Shown here one piece after another: positions 25,181 through 38,000 of a stretch of DNA of 64,000 nt (the first letter of the stretch is position 1; each line of letters begins with the position of its first letter). The notes beneath the pieces were generated by a model. That model saw only the letters and a program-made list of their open reading frames with translations. It ran no database searches and was not told where the DNA came from. The stretch comes from Sinonovacula constricta (Eukaryota; Mollusca; Bivalvia; Cardiida; Solecurtidae): NCBI GenBank assembly GCA_007844125.1, contig CM017572.1, positions 44,863,527-44,927,526 on the forward strand, in the 5' to 3' direction. The position numbers and the translations under genes were made by a program.

Positions 25181-26449
25181 AAATGTTTTTGTTTCATCTT
25201 ACTTCCGATGATGTATGAATAGTGTGTATGAATAGGATTTCTATATGTTTATGTATATGCGGAATTTAAGCAAAGAAAATATTTTAAAGATGAACAGATG
25301 AGTGTCGTGGTGCAACTCTATTGTATCACAACAAAATAGCAAAGTAGTCTGTCACAATAAGGACTCTCCATACTAGAAAACAGGAAAAAGAGTCAGGTTT
25401 GAGCAAGTAAGAATATTAAGAAATGTTTAGTCGTAAGCTTGAAAAACGTTGGGTTTGTCTTAGTGGATATCATGCATTCTATACACATTACACGTATGTA
25501 TTATTATCAAAATGTGTTGAGTTTTACAATGAGTATCAGTTAAAATTATTTAGTGATATCTTGTTTCAAAACATGTGATGCTATTGGAAACAGATTTTAT
25601 TTCAGCTTACATTTATGCCTCACGACTGACGCCTTTCTGGGTAGAACCAGTACTTTGGCAGAAACAACCTGGAGCAATAGCCAAGTAATGATCCCCAGCC
25701 AAGAATTTACCTCTCTGTTCAGTGTGGTGTTTAAATTTTGGGACACTTCGATCACGAAACCACGATATCACGATTATGCAATATGTGTGTCATTCTTTTT
25801 TTTTTTCAAGCTGTATCCATAAATAATCTTAGTTATTTTTTTCTTACTTTCATTAAGTTCATTGTGAAATATTTTCTTAAAACTTTTATTAATATTTTTT
25901 CCTTACAAGTTATTCGTTATAAAGGACAGTTTTCCCATTTTAAGAAAATTAATAATCTTTATGGATATGAGCATTGTTGTCATATTAAATAGTGTGGCTG
26001 CGTGGTACCACGAAGGTGTTTACACAACATGCTTTCACGGTGACTGGACTTGGGGCAGCACTATAACTTTTTCAGCAGAAGACACCAGATAACTTACAGA
26101 TTCGTGTAAAGGGGGTTGGGGGTAAAGGTTGTCTTCATCTAATAACAAATGAACAAATGGCACGCTATACAAGCAAGAAAGATAACGTCAGTTTATGTTA
26201 GCAAAATGGCTGAAGAAGTTATCTCCCCTGCGGCGTGTCTACTTGTTTCGTACTGATTCGGCATTTTATTCAAGTAAAACAAGTAAAATAGTTATTTAAA
26301 TGGAACACTCGAAACAATGATGTTTCATTGAGCGCCTAGTTACCATCGCTGCCTAATAAATGATATATGAGAATTATGTCCAGACGCTCTTCGGCTTGAA
26401 GCGTTTGGTTATGGTACATTCAGTCTGATACTTATTCAGAAAAAGACAG
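25181..26449. other. AT-rich intergenic DNA, nothing seen
   Basis: Open frames around 25553-25992 carry poly-T and AT-rich stretches and no domain. No RNA gene or repeat is supported up to the start of the duplicated block. Confidence 0.4.
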
Positions 26450-26720
26450 TCAACGAACAAATGGTCAAGACGCCCTGAGCTAATGAAGCAGACATTAATT
26501 TACATTGATATATTAAATAAACAAAATAAAGATCAGTGCTTGAGGAAGCTTTCGTTACATACAACGTATCAAATAAGCTAATAAGTACAGCCCTTACCGG
26601 TCTAGAAGCGATGAATGAGATTACTCTATCACACCGGAATAGCTGTTTTCGGTAGAATCCAATTCTCAAAACTGACATTCTCGCTCCGGTTTCAAGCATG
26701 AATTTCGTCCTGTAACTCAC
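26450..26720 (-). other. Conserved segment at the duplication edge, unknown nature
   Basis: A minus-strand frame (up to 94 codons) is also open in copy B at about 44620-44884 and is clearly homologous, though with indels. It contains no motif I recognise. It may be old repeat DNA, an untranslated exon or a relic gene. It lies about 2.3 kb beyond the stop codon of the copy A gene. Confidence 0.4.
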
Positions 26721-28614
26721 TTTCAGCTTTCATAATAGTTTGTCCTACATCTCCATGTTTAACGTCGGTTCACAAAGAAATATTGAAATTTCAAACACCA
26801 TTTGAAAGGGTAGCGAAACTAAAACTCTGTCTCGTGTCAACGGCTTGAGTCAAGGTCAAAAGCGACGTTTGTTTTTGTTAAATTTCGGTACCCTATCAGT
26901 TCGTACCTTTGTACCCGCGACGAGCTCGTTTGGTATATTAGTTAATACGCTTATTAGAAGGCAGTATATATATATATATATAGCTCTAATATGATCTTTT
27001 AATTCGTTGATATGTTGAAAATATTAAAGAAAGCAAACAAAATATGTATACGGTCATTTAATTTTACATTTTGTATTTTCTTGTGAAGAATCAATGACAG
27101 AGAAGGGAGTGGTACTGAGCTTCGAGATTTATAGTTATCTTTGCTTTGGACATGTCATCACCTGATAGTTTGTTGGATAGAAGGAAAAAAATGTGATATG
27201 AAATTTACAACCTTCTCTGATGTGTTAAAACGAGAAAATGTGACTGATTTATTGAATTATTTTCCCCACAAATTAGGGGCGTGGCTATTATTGATATCTC
27301 TACGAATGCGGTCAAGTGCACATAGGATGTTCTGTCTGTCCTCACCGGTCAAATAGTTATTTGACACTGGCATCTAAAAGCAAAAGTAATGCAAGTATAT
27401 GGAATAAATCATTAGTCGGATTTTCACGTTAGTTTTTGGCTGTACTAATAAAACGTAGTCCGATAGACAGCCATAACAAACTTCAAAATCTCATAAACCG
27501 CATCATCCAACCATCGGTTTATTCCATAAGTGAACGCTTTATATTTGCTGGTCGTGTCTTCGTCATTTTGCAGCCGGAAACTTTCTACTCAGATCTTTGT
27601 CAGTTTTTTTTTCTTAAGAGACAGGCGCCATATTTTCTTTATAAATATACCAGATGAACTTTTATATATTAAAAACAATAAAAGCACCACATGTAGCATG
27701 TCAAATGCTTTATTACAAGAAATTTATCTTTGAGTATTGGTGTAACAAAAACATATAAAAATGATAATGATGAAAAAAGAAGTAAGGTATAGATTAACGT
27801 GTAACTAAAACATATGGTAAACAGGGTAAAACGTTACAGCATATCACACATCACTGAACAAATGAGTGTATAAAAATCTCAAATAAAGCTCCCACTCAAC
27901 GTCACCCTCTGGATACAAAATTTCATCTCTGACAAATAAACAAAAACTTCCCGAATTAAGTATTATAAGTCCGCAGTAAGCATTTAACCAACTAAGATTT
28001 GACATAGATTACAGGAGTGTAAGTTGACGGCGATACCATTGACAATATCTATAACAGGTGAACTTACAGATCAAATATTTCCTAATATCACAGAAAACTG
28101 TATGGAGATAAGAAAAACATTACATAACATAACGATATCACAGATTGTTATTAATCATGTATCCGTTTAATTTGCGGTAGATTTGGGAAAATGTATAAGT
28201 TAATACGGTATATGAACATAACGCTTTTAGGTCCCGCCTATATTTTTTTAAACTTACGGCTCTGCTTAAAGACCAAATCTGATTTGTCGGATTTAAGGTT
28301 CTATTCAAATAAAGTTGAATATTTACCAATCAGGTACCAGGAAATATTCTCATAACTTCAGCTCATATTTGTATAACCTCGGAAACCGGTATCCATGTTT
28401 AGCACATGATTGTGTTTTTGGACGATTAATGTGTCAATATGTCTTTTGGTTAACAGCACACATATTTTACTGAAAAATACGGGTCGGCCTTGGGAATGCT
28501 GTTAAAATTTTAGCACATGGTTTAATGGACTGTCAGTTGTTATTTATGCCGTATTAAATGATCCTGGAGCATTTTTAACGTTCTTACACTGTGGTCTTCG
28601 TGTAGTTTTCATAT

Positions 28615-28620
28615 TTTATT
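28615..28620 (-). terminator. Possible poly(A) signal for gene A
   Basis: AATAAA on the minus strand, about 365 nt after the stop codon. In copy B, AATAAA-type hexamers occur about 130 nt past the stop (near 50480-50489), so the true site is uncertain. Confidence 0.3.
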
Positions 28621-28983
28621 AATTTTAACGAAATCCCCTGCGTTTAAAAATGTATAGGTTTCAGGTAAACTGAAACGAAAACTATTTACCAAAGCTTCAT
28701 CTGTCCGACTGGAAAAGTGTTTGTCACACACACTCTAGGCGCCTGGCTCGCACACCGCAAGCTGCCATTTTTTAAAAAAAAATTGTATATGTGTGTAAAA
28801 TATTGATTTTGTAAACTACATGTTGCTTTATGTTACCTAAATTAAAACTATATTGTCAGTTTGTAAATGTTATGGTTCTGTTATGGAGATCTGGTGGACG
28901 TAAATTGTAACGTAGGGTAACTTTTGCTCTACCATAACACGTTCCAAACTATTCCTTCATCTGTGCATGACAAGATTATCCCC

Positions 28984-29083
28984 TTATAAGATGGCGCACG
29001 ATGAGGAAGTGTTTGGAACGTATACAGGAACAGGCGGCATCAAAGAAGGGTCGGGCTCCTGGTACATGCACGGGAAATACACC
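28984..29083 (-). CDS. Gene A last coding exon (CAIL terminus)
   Basis: Residues 435-466 and TAA. A Pro-rich tail (MPPVPVYVP) leads to SSSCAIL and stop. Proline and serine linkers just before a CaaX box are common in prenylated proteins. Copy B differs only by Ala to Thr inside the box. Confidence 0.87.
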
Positions 29084-32000
29084 CTGAAATGTAAATGCAA
29101 ATGTTTTACATCATTAATTAAGAATGTTATTTAATTTTATATTCCGCGCTTACAATTATGTGCATTTGTTTTGCAAGTTACCATTCAAAAATACGTTATA
29201 ATTTAGTTAAAGTTAATAAGCCACCGCATAACAAATTTGTTGATATTTTCATCATTTGACATATGACAAAATATTTGATAAGAAGACATGTGCTAATCAA
29301 TGATTAAACATGATTAAATTTATATTTATTTATGGTTAAATTCACAGTCACGTACAAATTTTAAGAGAAATCACAGTTTTATGTGCTGTAAGATTTGTGA
29401 ATCGTTGTTTACTTTACGCCATTTTGTATTAGTCAATACATTATACGAAAAAAATGCGGAAAAGGCAGGAAAAATTAATAAAATGAACATTTAAAATGCT
29501 TCTTCCAGCACCATCCACAAGGAAAATACTTCGTCTAAATTCAGTCCATAATATGCGTGTCAACTTTCGATTTTCTCTGCTCGTAACATGTTGGCTGTTT
29601 AGAAACGATCTTATGACATGTCCTGTGGTCAAATGTGAAGGGCATCGGACGAAGAGGAAAGAGATTTTTTTCTATAAAAACGTAGGAGTTTGACTACTTA
29701 TGGTTTATAATTTCGCTTATTAGGGTTAACAGGAACCTGAGGTTTATTTCTTGATAACTTCTGTATTCAGGAGAGGCCTCTGTCGCTATACTCTCTCGTT
29801 GTAGGCAAAAGAATGCACGCCTCTAATTAATTATTCGATCAGCTCCCTGTTTACTCCGCCCTATTACAAAGACGTAAAATACTCATCATTTGACAAAAAC
29901 GGCTAAATCCGGTTAACAATACATGAGACAATAACAGAAAATAATACAGTACAATATGAAACGGTAATATTGAATCTTTGAGGATAAAAGTTTAAATGCA
30001 TTTAATATTAAGTCATTTACCTGATTCCAGTGATCCATCGTTTGCCGGTGAAGCCGTGAATAACATAGTCTGACTGGTGGATATCGGCACTGTCTTGTCT
30101 CGATTCTAGGAACAGAAACCTTGTAGTCTCCACACTTAGAATGGGCACACCTGCAACGATGGTAAAACAGAAACACTAGTCTCTACATTGGAGACACAAA
30201 CACCTGCCAACATGGTGAAACTGATACATTGTGGCCTCTTCACCGGGAATAGGCAATCAACGTGATCATAAAGAAATACTGCAATCTCTACACTGGGGAT
30301 AGGCACACCTACCAATATGGTCAAACAGAAACACATTAGTTTCTACACTGAGGATAGTCACACCGGCAAACATGGTCGAACAGAAATTTAATGTCTTTAC
30401 ACGAAGTATGATCACCCATGAGAAAGTGGTTGGTAATGTCTCGATAAATAATTGATGAACAAGAATATTTGAGAATTCTCACTGACCAGTCAGCCTCAGC
30501 CAGACGTCAATGCGATCCATGGTTTTATTCATGCTCTCGACCTCTCGAAATCCAATTCTCGCTGGAAGAAACACACGGGAAGTGACGCAGCTTGGTGCCA
30601 TTGGCGCCGTCATTGCTGCAGACTTTACATAGAACAACCGCAATGTCTTGGCCATTCGTTGCTCAAAATTGTTAACGGTCTCATCTGTGGAGTCCGATTC
30701 AACTTTTACTTCACCTGGTTAAAAACAAGAGAATTAAGATTAACTAATACATATACTGCTTTTGTTTTGTTTTGAAATACATTGTAGCGACCTCCAGCTA
30801 TTTTTGTAAAGGAAGGCCAAAGACAAATATCAGGGTGGAACCACCGGCGCACTGCAGTTCAGCTTAAAGACCTCCCCATATTAAATAATTCACATCGAAC
30901 ATGACTTGATTCTGCGCAGTTATAGGCTAAGCAGTCAGAGTTTATACAAGTCGGAGACTCTTGCTCTACGCCACGGGCAGCCCTTAATACATATACATAT
31001 GTGTATTTGATAACATGATTTTTTCGACAAGAATGCTTTTTAATTTTAAAACACAAGGTAATATCAAGGGATAAAAAATACACCTGAAGCGAGCTTATCA
31101 AACGGTCTTCTGAAAACAAGACTGGTGGTTGTGCATCAAAGTCATCAAGCCGACTTGTAAAATTTGTCTTAAGAGTTGTTATGTATCACTACATAAATCA
31201 ACGACAGTTGAAAGTTTGAATGGATATTTACTCACCACCCAGCATTGCCTTGGTCACCTTGGCGTCAAACTGTTGGATGTTAACCACCCGGACACCCTGA
31301 AAAAAAATTGGTCAAGTTCAAATGACAATGGGGGAGAGAAAATGACAGGAGATATGAACGTTATGACAAATGATGTTGCATTATTGGTGGATTGGCTAAA
31401 ATATCTCGTTAGAACAGTTGCTTCATTAATACGTGAACAAAAAAAGAGCATTGATGCTTGAACTGTTCAGCAATGGAACATTTTGGTCAAACAACTGACC
31501 AAGAAACAGCAAAAAACATGTTTTAAAATTATATGCAGTAACGAATTTTCATTGGGCGCATGGGAAAGGTCCGAACACAAACGACAAAATAGAGCATACC
31601 ATTATTTGTTCGTAGTACATCGTCATAAGAAATGCAATTTAAATTAAACAAAATCATGCAGACACATATGGAACATAAACAATGGCAAGGTAACGATGAA
31701 AAAAAATCTGATTTTAATTTCATTCTGATATTTACCAAAGTTGAATAATAACCGAAATTCAATGCATGAAAGCGCCGCACTTTACTTGTTTATAGAACAA
31801 AATGGTGCCATTCATAGAACTTTTTAGGAATTTTAACAGGTAGTCGCTGCACTCATATAGTGGCGACGACATAAAAAACGCAAGAGGTTCCTCAGTGTCA
31901 GTCAAAGACCAAGTTACATGGGTCGTGGAGTTTCTAATTGAGGAACTTAAGGAAGAGTGGATGGATGAGGGAAAGAGACAAAGAAGAACACATAGAGAAG

Positions 32001-35000
32001 GTAAGATGCAGCGGAACAAAGAGTGACATACAGATAAAAATATCAAGAAAGTGATAGAAAGAGGCGGAAATTCCAATTGATGCAAGTACAAACTTACAGA
32101 CAAGTACAGAAACATACATAAGCACGGACGCACACCCAAATCTACATGAATCAGCTATTGTTACCTGGTTCCTGGGAAGCCAGTGAGATATTCTAGGCAA
32201 CAGAGATTCAAATGGCTGGAATTTCGGAGGTTTAGTAGAAGAACCGATGTCTGTTAGCTCCGGGATAAAATCCTCCAACCCTACAACAGCAGACATGCAT
32301 GATATACTTCTACCTTGTTGGTGAGTGATATATGGAGTTATTACAAGATTATGCAAAAAAGCATTAATGCAAGGTATCAGACGGCGTACAATATCTGTAA
32401 CATGACAACGAAGGATATTGTGCTTAACCCACTTCATTCAAAGTCGCCGAAGATCAGTATGTTTTATACACGTGGTGCAAATCTTAAATGGCATGAAGTC
32501 TGTAAAACCTAAAACCCAGTCTATTTTAACAAATATCGGCGAGTTGTTACGATTAGCCTTACAACTATAACAACAACTTAATTCTAGATGTACTCGCGTG
32601 AAGTCAACGCGGACGACAAGAATTGCTAAAAATCTAGCTTTATGAAATATTGTTCAGTCTTTAAGCATTGCATGCACGTAATTATAAAGGTTTATGTATA
32701 AAATTGCCTGTGAAATTTGAATTGATGTCATTAATTGTACCAGAGTGCACCTGAAGCGTTGCCTAAATAATAAGACAAACAAAGCAGTGCCAACACATAA
32801 AATAAACTACACTACCTATGACTTCCTTGGCGGACGGTCCCTTGATATAGTAGATACGGACTACTTGTGTTTCCCGTCGGAATTTTAATTTTTCTTCGGA
32901 CCAGCAGGTCGCCTCGGGGTCCAATGTGTCTCTGAAGGACTCAAACGCCTTCAGTTTAGCCGTCTCTACGGATAGTATTGTACCTGAGGCGTGCAATGTA
33001 AAGATATATAACCGTGCCTTTGTAAAATCTGAAATTTCATTGTTACTAGAATTTAAAGAAGGGGTAAGCGGGACCGTCCCGTGTATATCCGCCTCTGCAA
33101 GTCCCATCATCAGTCAGAGGAAGGACAAAGACTTTTGGTTTTGAAGGGGGTGTCTGGAACACTGTTTATATCAATTACAAAACCCGATAGCATACCACTC
33201 GGCTATTTGTTCTATCAGATTTATACGAAACCGCAGAGTAGTTACGAGTAGGTATCATATCATTTTTTTTGTTTGGGAATGGCGTTGTTTGTCTTTATTG
33301 CGTCTTTCCTGTAGCATACTACTTGGAACCAACTGATATTTGATGTACAGAGGTTTAAAATCGTTGTCTACAGCGAGAATTGGTGCTTCGGAGAGTGGAT
33401 GGTCAAAACCAATTTTACGAAGCTGATGATAGTTATATTAGAACGACCTACTTCCATTGGTAAGATTAAAGACACCATTTTTTACGAAGTTTACAGCAGT
33501 CGTAAAACATTGCTTACCTTTAACTGTGCGATTATATAGTATTCTGTTCTGTCTGCTTAATGTGTACATTGTTGTAGCTTAAAACTCTTTTTTTTTTTTA
33601 AACAAAGTTTGTTGAACATTTTATTCTGGCTTTTCTTTCTTTTGCGCCATTTGCTGTAGCAAAATACATTTAACAATTACCTATAATACAAATTACCTAT
33701 AATACATGTATTTTAAAGTGTCATTATTAAAATTACAGCTGTTACCTCTCTTATGGGTTAAAATAGATAGATCTTTATTCTTATATCGGACAAGAGGCCC
33801 GTGGATGCGCAAGCGTATAAACATGCATTATCAAAATTGTATGGTGCTTTATTTCAATCTTAGTACACACATGTGTAATACTGTAGTAGTTATTTAAAAT
33901 AAGTTTGCAAATTATGATACATTTGGAAAGCCATATATAGAGTTAAGGGTCTAACTATAGTACAATAAACAAAATACAAATACATGTATATGTAAAAAAA
34001 ACTAGAACATAGCAATGTTATTAAATATGTTGAATTTAGCTGTCCTTTGTTTAAAGGCTTTAAAGGCATAGTCGGTCAATTTTAAATTTACTTGTTTACT
34101 TGTACTAGAATATAATTCATAAAATTTCACGGTATTTGTAATTGTCCAAAAGTATGACTTTGTGTAAAAGTTTCTCAATTCTGTTTATAACGGGCATTCT
34201 AATACAAAATGGAATTCGTCTTCTAATTCATGACAAGGAGAGAAGTATTATTTCCCCAAGTTTTTTACAAATGCGAGCGCCTCACACTGCAGCATGTAAA
34301 TTCAGGTCGTTAAAAGGGGATTGGGGAGGGGATTTGCCGGCATTTTTGCCGATGCTGTGCAGCGACATTTCTATCATTATAGCACAGGGTCACTTATGAG
34401 GTGCCCAGGGACTGAACCCGGTCGGTCCATTATACGTACACCGACAAGTCGGGCGTAATGCTGTCCCCTTAGCCCCAAGCATTGGAGGGAAGCCACTACT
34501 ACCATCTTAAAAGTCTTTAGTTTGACCCGGCTGGGACAAGTGTGAAACTGACCGGCTTAAGAAAGAAACGTTAGGGGAGATAACTCACTTACCCGGAAGT
34601 GGGCTGGCCTCAAGGTCCTTGTTGATCTTTGTTAGGGTTTCGTTGAGACCCTTGAAGGAGAACATGGTGCTGGCAAATCCTCCTGCCATTGCCATATTGC
34701 CTTGCATCATGACCATGCCTCTTCTACAACATTGGTATCAATATTTTATTTTAAACATTATTGTCTCAAAACAAAGCATAAACAATGTAAAACAGACAAG
34801 AACAATTATCAAATTTAAACGCGTAGAAGTACTTTCATAAAAAAGTAGAGTTAATGAACCGATATACATATTACCTTAATCTAATGTTCTTTTTTGTCAA
34901 ATGCTATTAGGCTGTCATTATTTGTCCATGTGAATGAGTTTATCGTTCAAGATGAGACAAAAGTCTCGTTTATAAATTCGTGTATAAAATGTCATTGTAA

Positions 35001-38000
35001 ATAGATGTTTTAGTTTTACAATTGTTGTATTTCAACATTATTTTTTCAGTCTATTTTATCATCATATTTTGTCCGTTAATATTCAACTGCATTATTCAGG
35101 GTATTATGTTATGAAATCTTGGGAAAATCTCGTTTAAAAACTTGAAAACGGGCGCCAGTGGTGTAGTGGTACAGTCGCCGACTTGTAACTCTTCTGACCG
35201 CTTAGCCGCCCACCGCATGGGTTCTTAAGGACTTAATGTGGGAAGATCATCCAGCTGGACGTTGCTTTAATGATCATAATTGGTCGCGTCGATGTCTCTT
35301 AAAAACAAAAATAAAATAAAAACTTGAAACGCGATATGTTCAACAGCATTCCTGTAGGGAATAAACAAAAGCGAATCTCTGTTTTCTACGTCTCTGATAT
35401 GATAGCGAACTAACTGTGGGTCTTACCTGTTATAAAGGTTAACGGGAAGTTGGTATTTCTCCGGTACAATGTTCTTGATAGCGAGCTGCTGGGGAGGGGA
35501 TCCTGGGTGTGGGTTCTTTGTCAACCAGAGTCTGCAATAGTGCGTAGTGGTGGTTACAGAACTGACAAAACAGCTACCAAATACTTTTTTAAGTTTCTAA
35601 AGTTATACTCGCAAAGTACTCCCATTTTCGATGTTTAGTTATCTCCCCTGTGGGAAGGTATTTTTATATACTTTATATAAGATATATAATACATTTTATT
35701 TAAAATTTGCCAGTTTCTCATCGTGTGAGTTCAAGTCCATGTAGGAGACACTGAACTGTGAAGGTCTTACAGCTGACCTGCCATAAGCCGGTGGTTATGC
35801 CTAGATATTTTTCCTGAAATCTTCACCAACATAGCTGAACTTCTCTATAATGGCAACATTTGTGTCGCTGCCGATGTATATTGGTTGCTTCTGTTAGTGG
35901 TAGTTTTTGAGTTATGGGGTGGTGGAAATGATTCTCCTACTCGTGCTTTTTGTAACTCTCGTAATGGTGATGATGTCGCCCTAGTGGTAATGGTGTTTGT
36001 TAAGGTAATGGCATAGAACGTACAAAAATTATGAAGCTGGATGTCTGGGCTTGGTGGAGGTGGTGGGACTGACAAAGGCAAAGACACGCAAATCATAATA
36101 TTAGAAGTTGGGACGAGACATTGCATACAGAAAAGCTAACAGTCATCGCGTTATTGCTGTCAGTCGGTAAAAAAAAACCAAGTACCTGAGTCCGAGAAGA
36201 TACACTTGGTAACCGAATGTTGCTTCATGGATGAGCATGGAGTTGAGGTCAAATGTGAGATTGCCATACTGGTCCTGGCCCAGTTTGTTTTCTGTGGTCT
36301 CACATTTCCACGCTACCAGTCCCGGGTTGTCTTTCAACCATTGGTTTACGGCCTCGATCGTGGCACTACAACAACACACGAGGCAATTTTTATGTAAAAA
36401 AGTTGCCAACTAAAAATCAAATGCAGGTATTCAAGCTAAGCTGCGAGGCAAATACACACTATATGTCGTTCACTTGTGTGCTGATATTGGCAGCCTTGTT
36501 TTAATTAAATCCTGCCTTCAAGGTAAGGAAGTTATTTGGAAAAAATACATACCCATGTATATCAGTACATGTCCGAACGGCCGGAATCTGTCGCATTGCA
36601 TGAAGCTGTCAAATGATAAATAACTATTTCCTTGAATAGTCGCCCAAATGGCTTTATCAAAGTTGTGGGAAATGGTTTTAATGGACACAACTTTTCCGTA
36701 CGATTTAAAAATTAACAAACCTAAAATCGTCAAACTTTGGCAGGACCATGCCTTTGATATTTCCGGGACTGATGCATCGTGGCATGATGTCAACATACGC
36801 CAGGGCCGGGAGGTCACCAGGGGTCACTGCTTGGCCCAGTGGAGTCTTGATAGACGTGTTATACGCTCCCATCACCTGTGAAAAGTATCGCTGGCTTAGA
36901 ACTCGTCAGCTCCTCACTGCTTAGGTTCGAATCCCAGTCGGGTCGCGAACAAGCGGCTTCATACAAATGGTTGATCTTTGAACTGGCCTGTATCATATAA
37001 ATCTGTGAGTCGCCAAATTGAGTGTAATCTGTTTTCTTTCCATTGTTGCTTTCCTTTGAAAGCTGTAAAATGTATTGTGGCTATCGTTTATGTAAACAGC
37101 TATCAAAAGGATTTCAGACCTCACGTCCATTTAGGCTGAAATACATGATTAGAATTCCACGTAAGCGATATATATAAACAAATATGTTTGTGTATGAACT
37201 AAAAATCGTATAGTTTTATCTTCTTATTTTCAAGATTTGATAATTTATTACTTAAAGTGCATTCAATATGAAGTATTTTTCCGCATATTTTAATGCAAAT
37301 CGAAGATTAAACATGTCAATTGCATTGTCCTAACTGAATTTATAAATGTATAACATAGCAAAAGAAATCGTTACCTCTGGTGGAATTCGAACCCCAAAAC
37401 AAAAGTAGTGCAAGTCCCAAACATGCGTAATCCTTACGTTAAAGCAAGTGTCATAGAAAAAAATTGCATACAGAATTAGAAAATGTATACAACTAATGTG
37501 TCGAATACGTTAATGTAAATATATATGCCAAATCTTTAGACAATTATATGTACATTTTGAATCTATAGATATTTTTTCTTCTTAAATTGGTGTTTAAGGT
37601 GTCTTTTTTAGAAATAATGAAACTCCAAATATTGTGTTGTATCCTATTTAGGAGAAGTATTTTGCTAAGGAGGATCGTTTAAAAACAAATTATAGCATTA
37701 GACAAACCAGCCAAACATGTTACTCGATTTGTGTCACTCAAACTATCCCTAAATATCTAGTTAGTTGTTTACGAACCCAATAAGTTTAAGACTGAGTTTC
37801 CATTTTCTTTACTTGCTGTGATTTATTAAAACTTTATTTAAACTTTATTATATTTCACCGAGCTCTTGATAGCCACACTATTTATTTCAGAGCTGCCCAA
37901 AATAGTTTATAAAGTATTGTGGTTGATACTGCTACAAAGCAATTAATTTCCCCACTTGGTTTTGATTTTTAGACTTTGAATATAATCAAATTAATCACGA

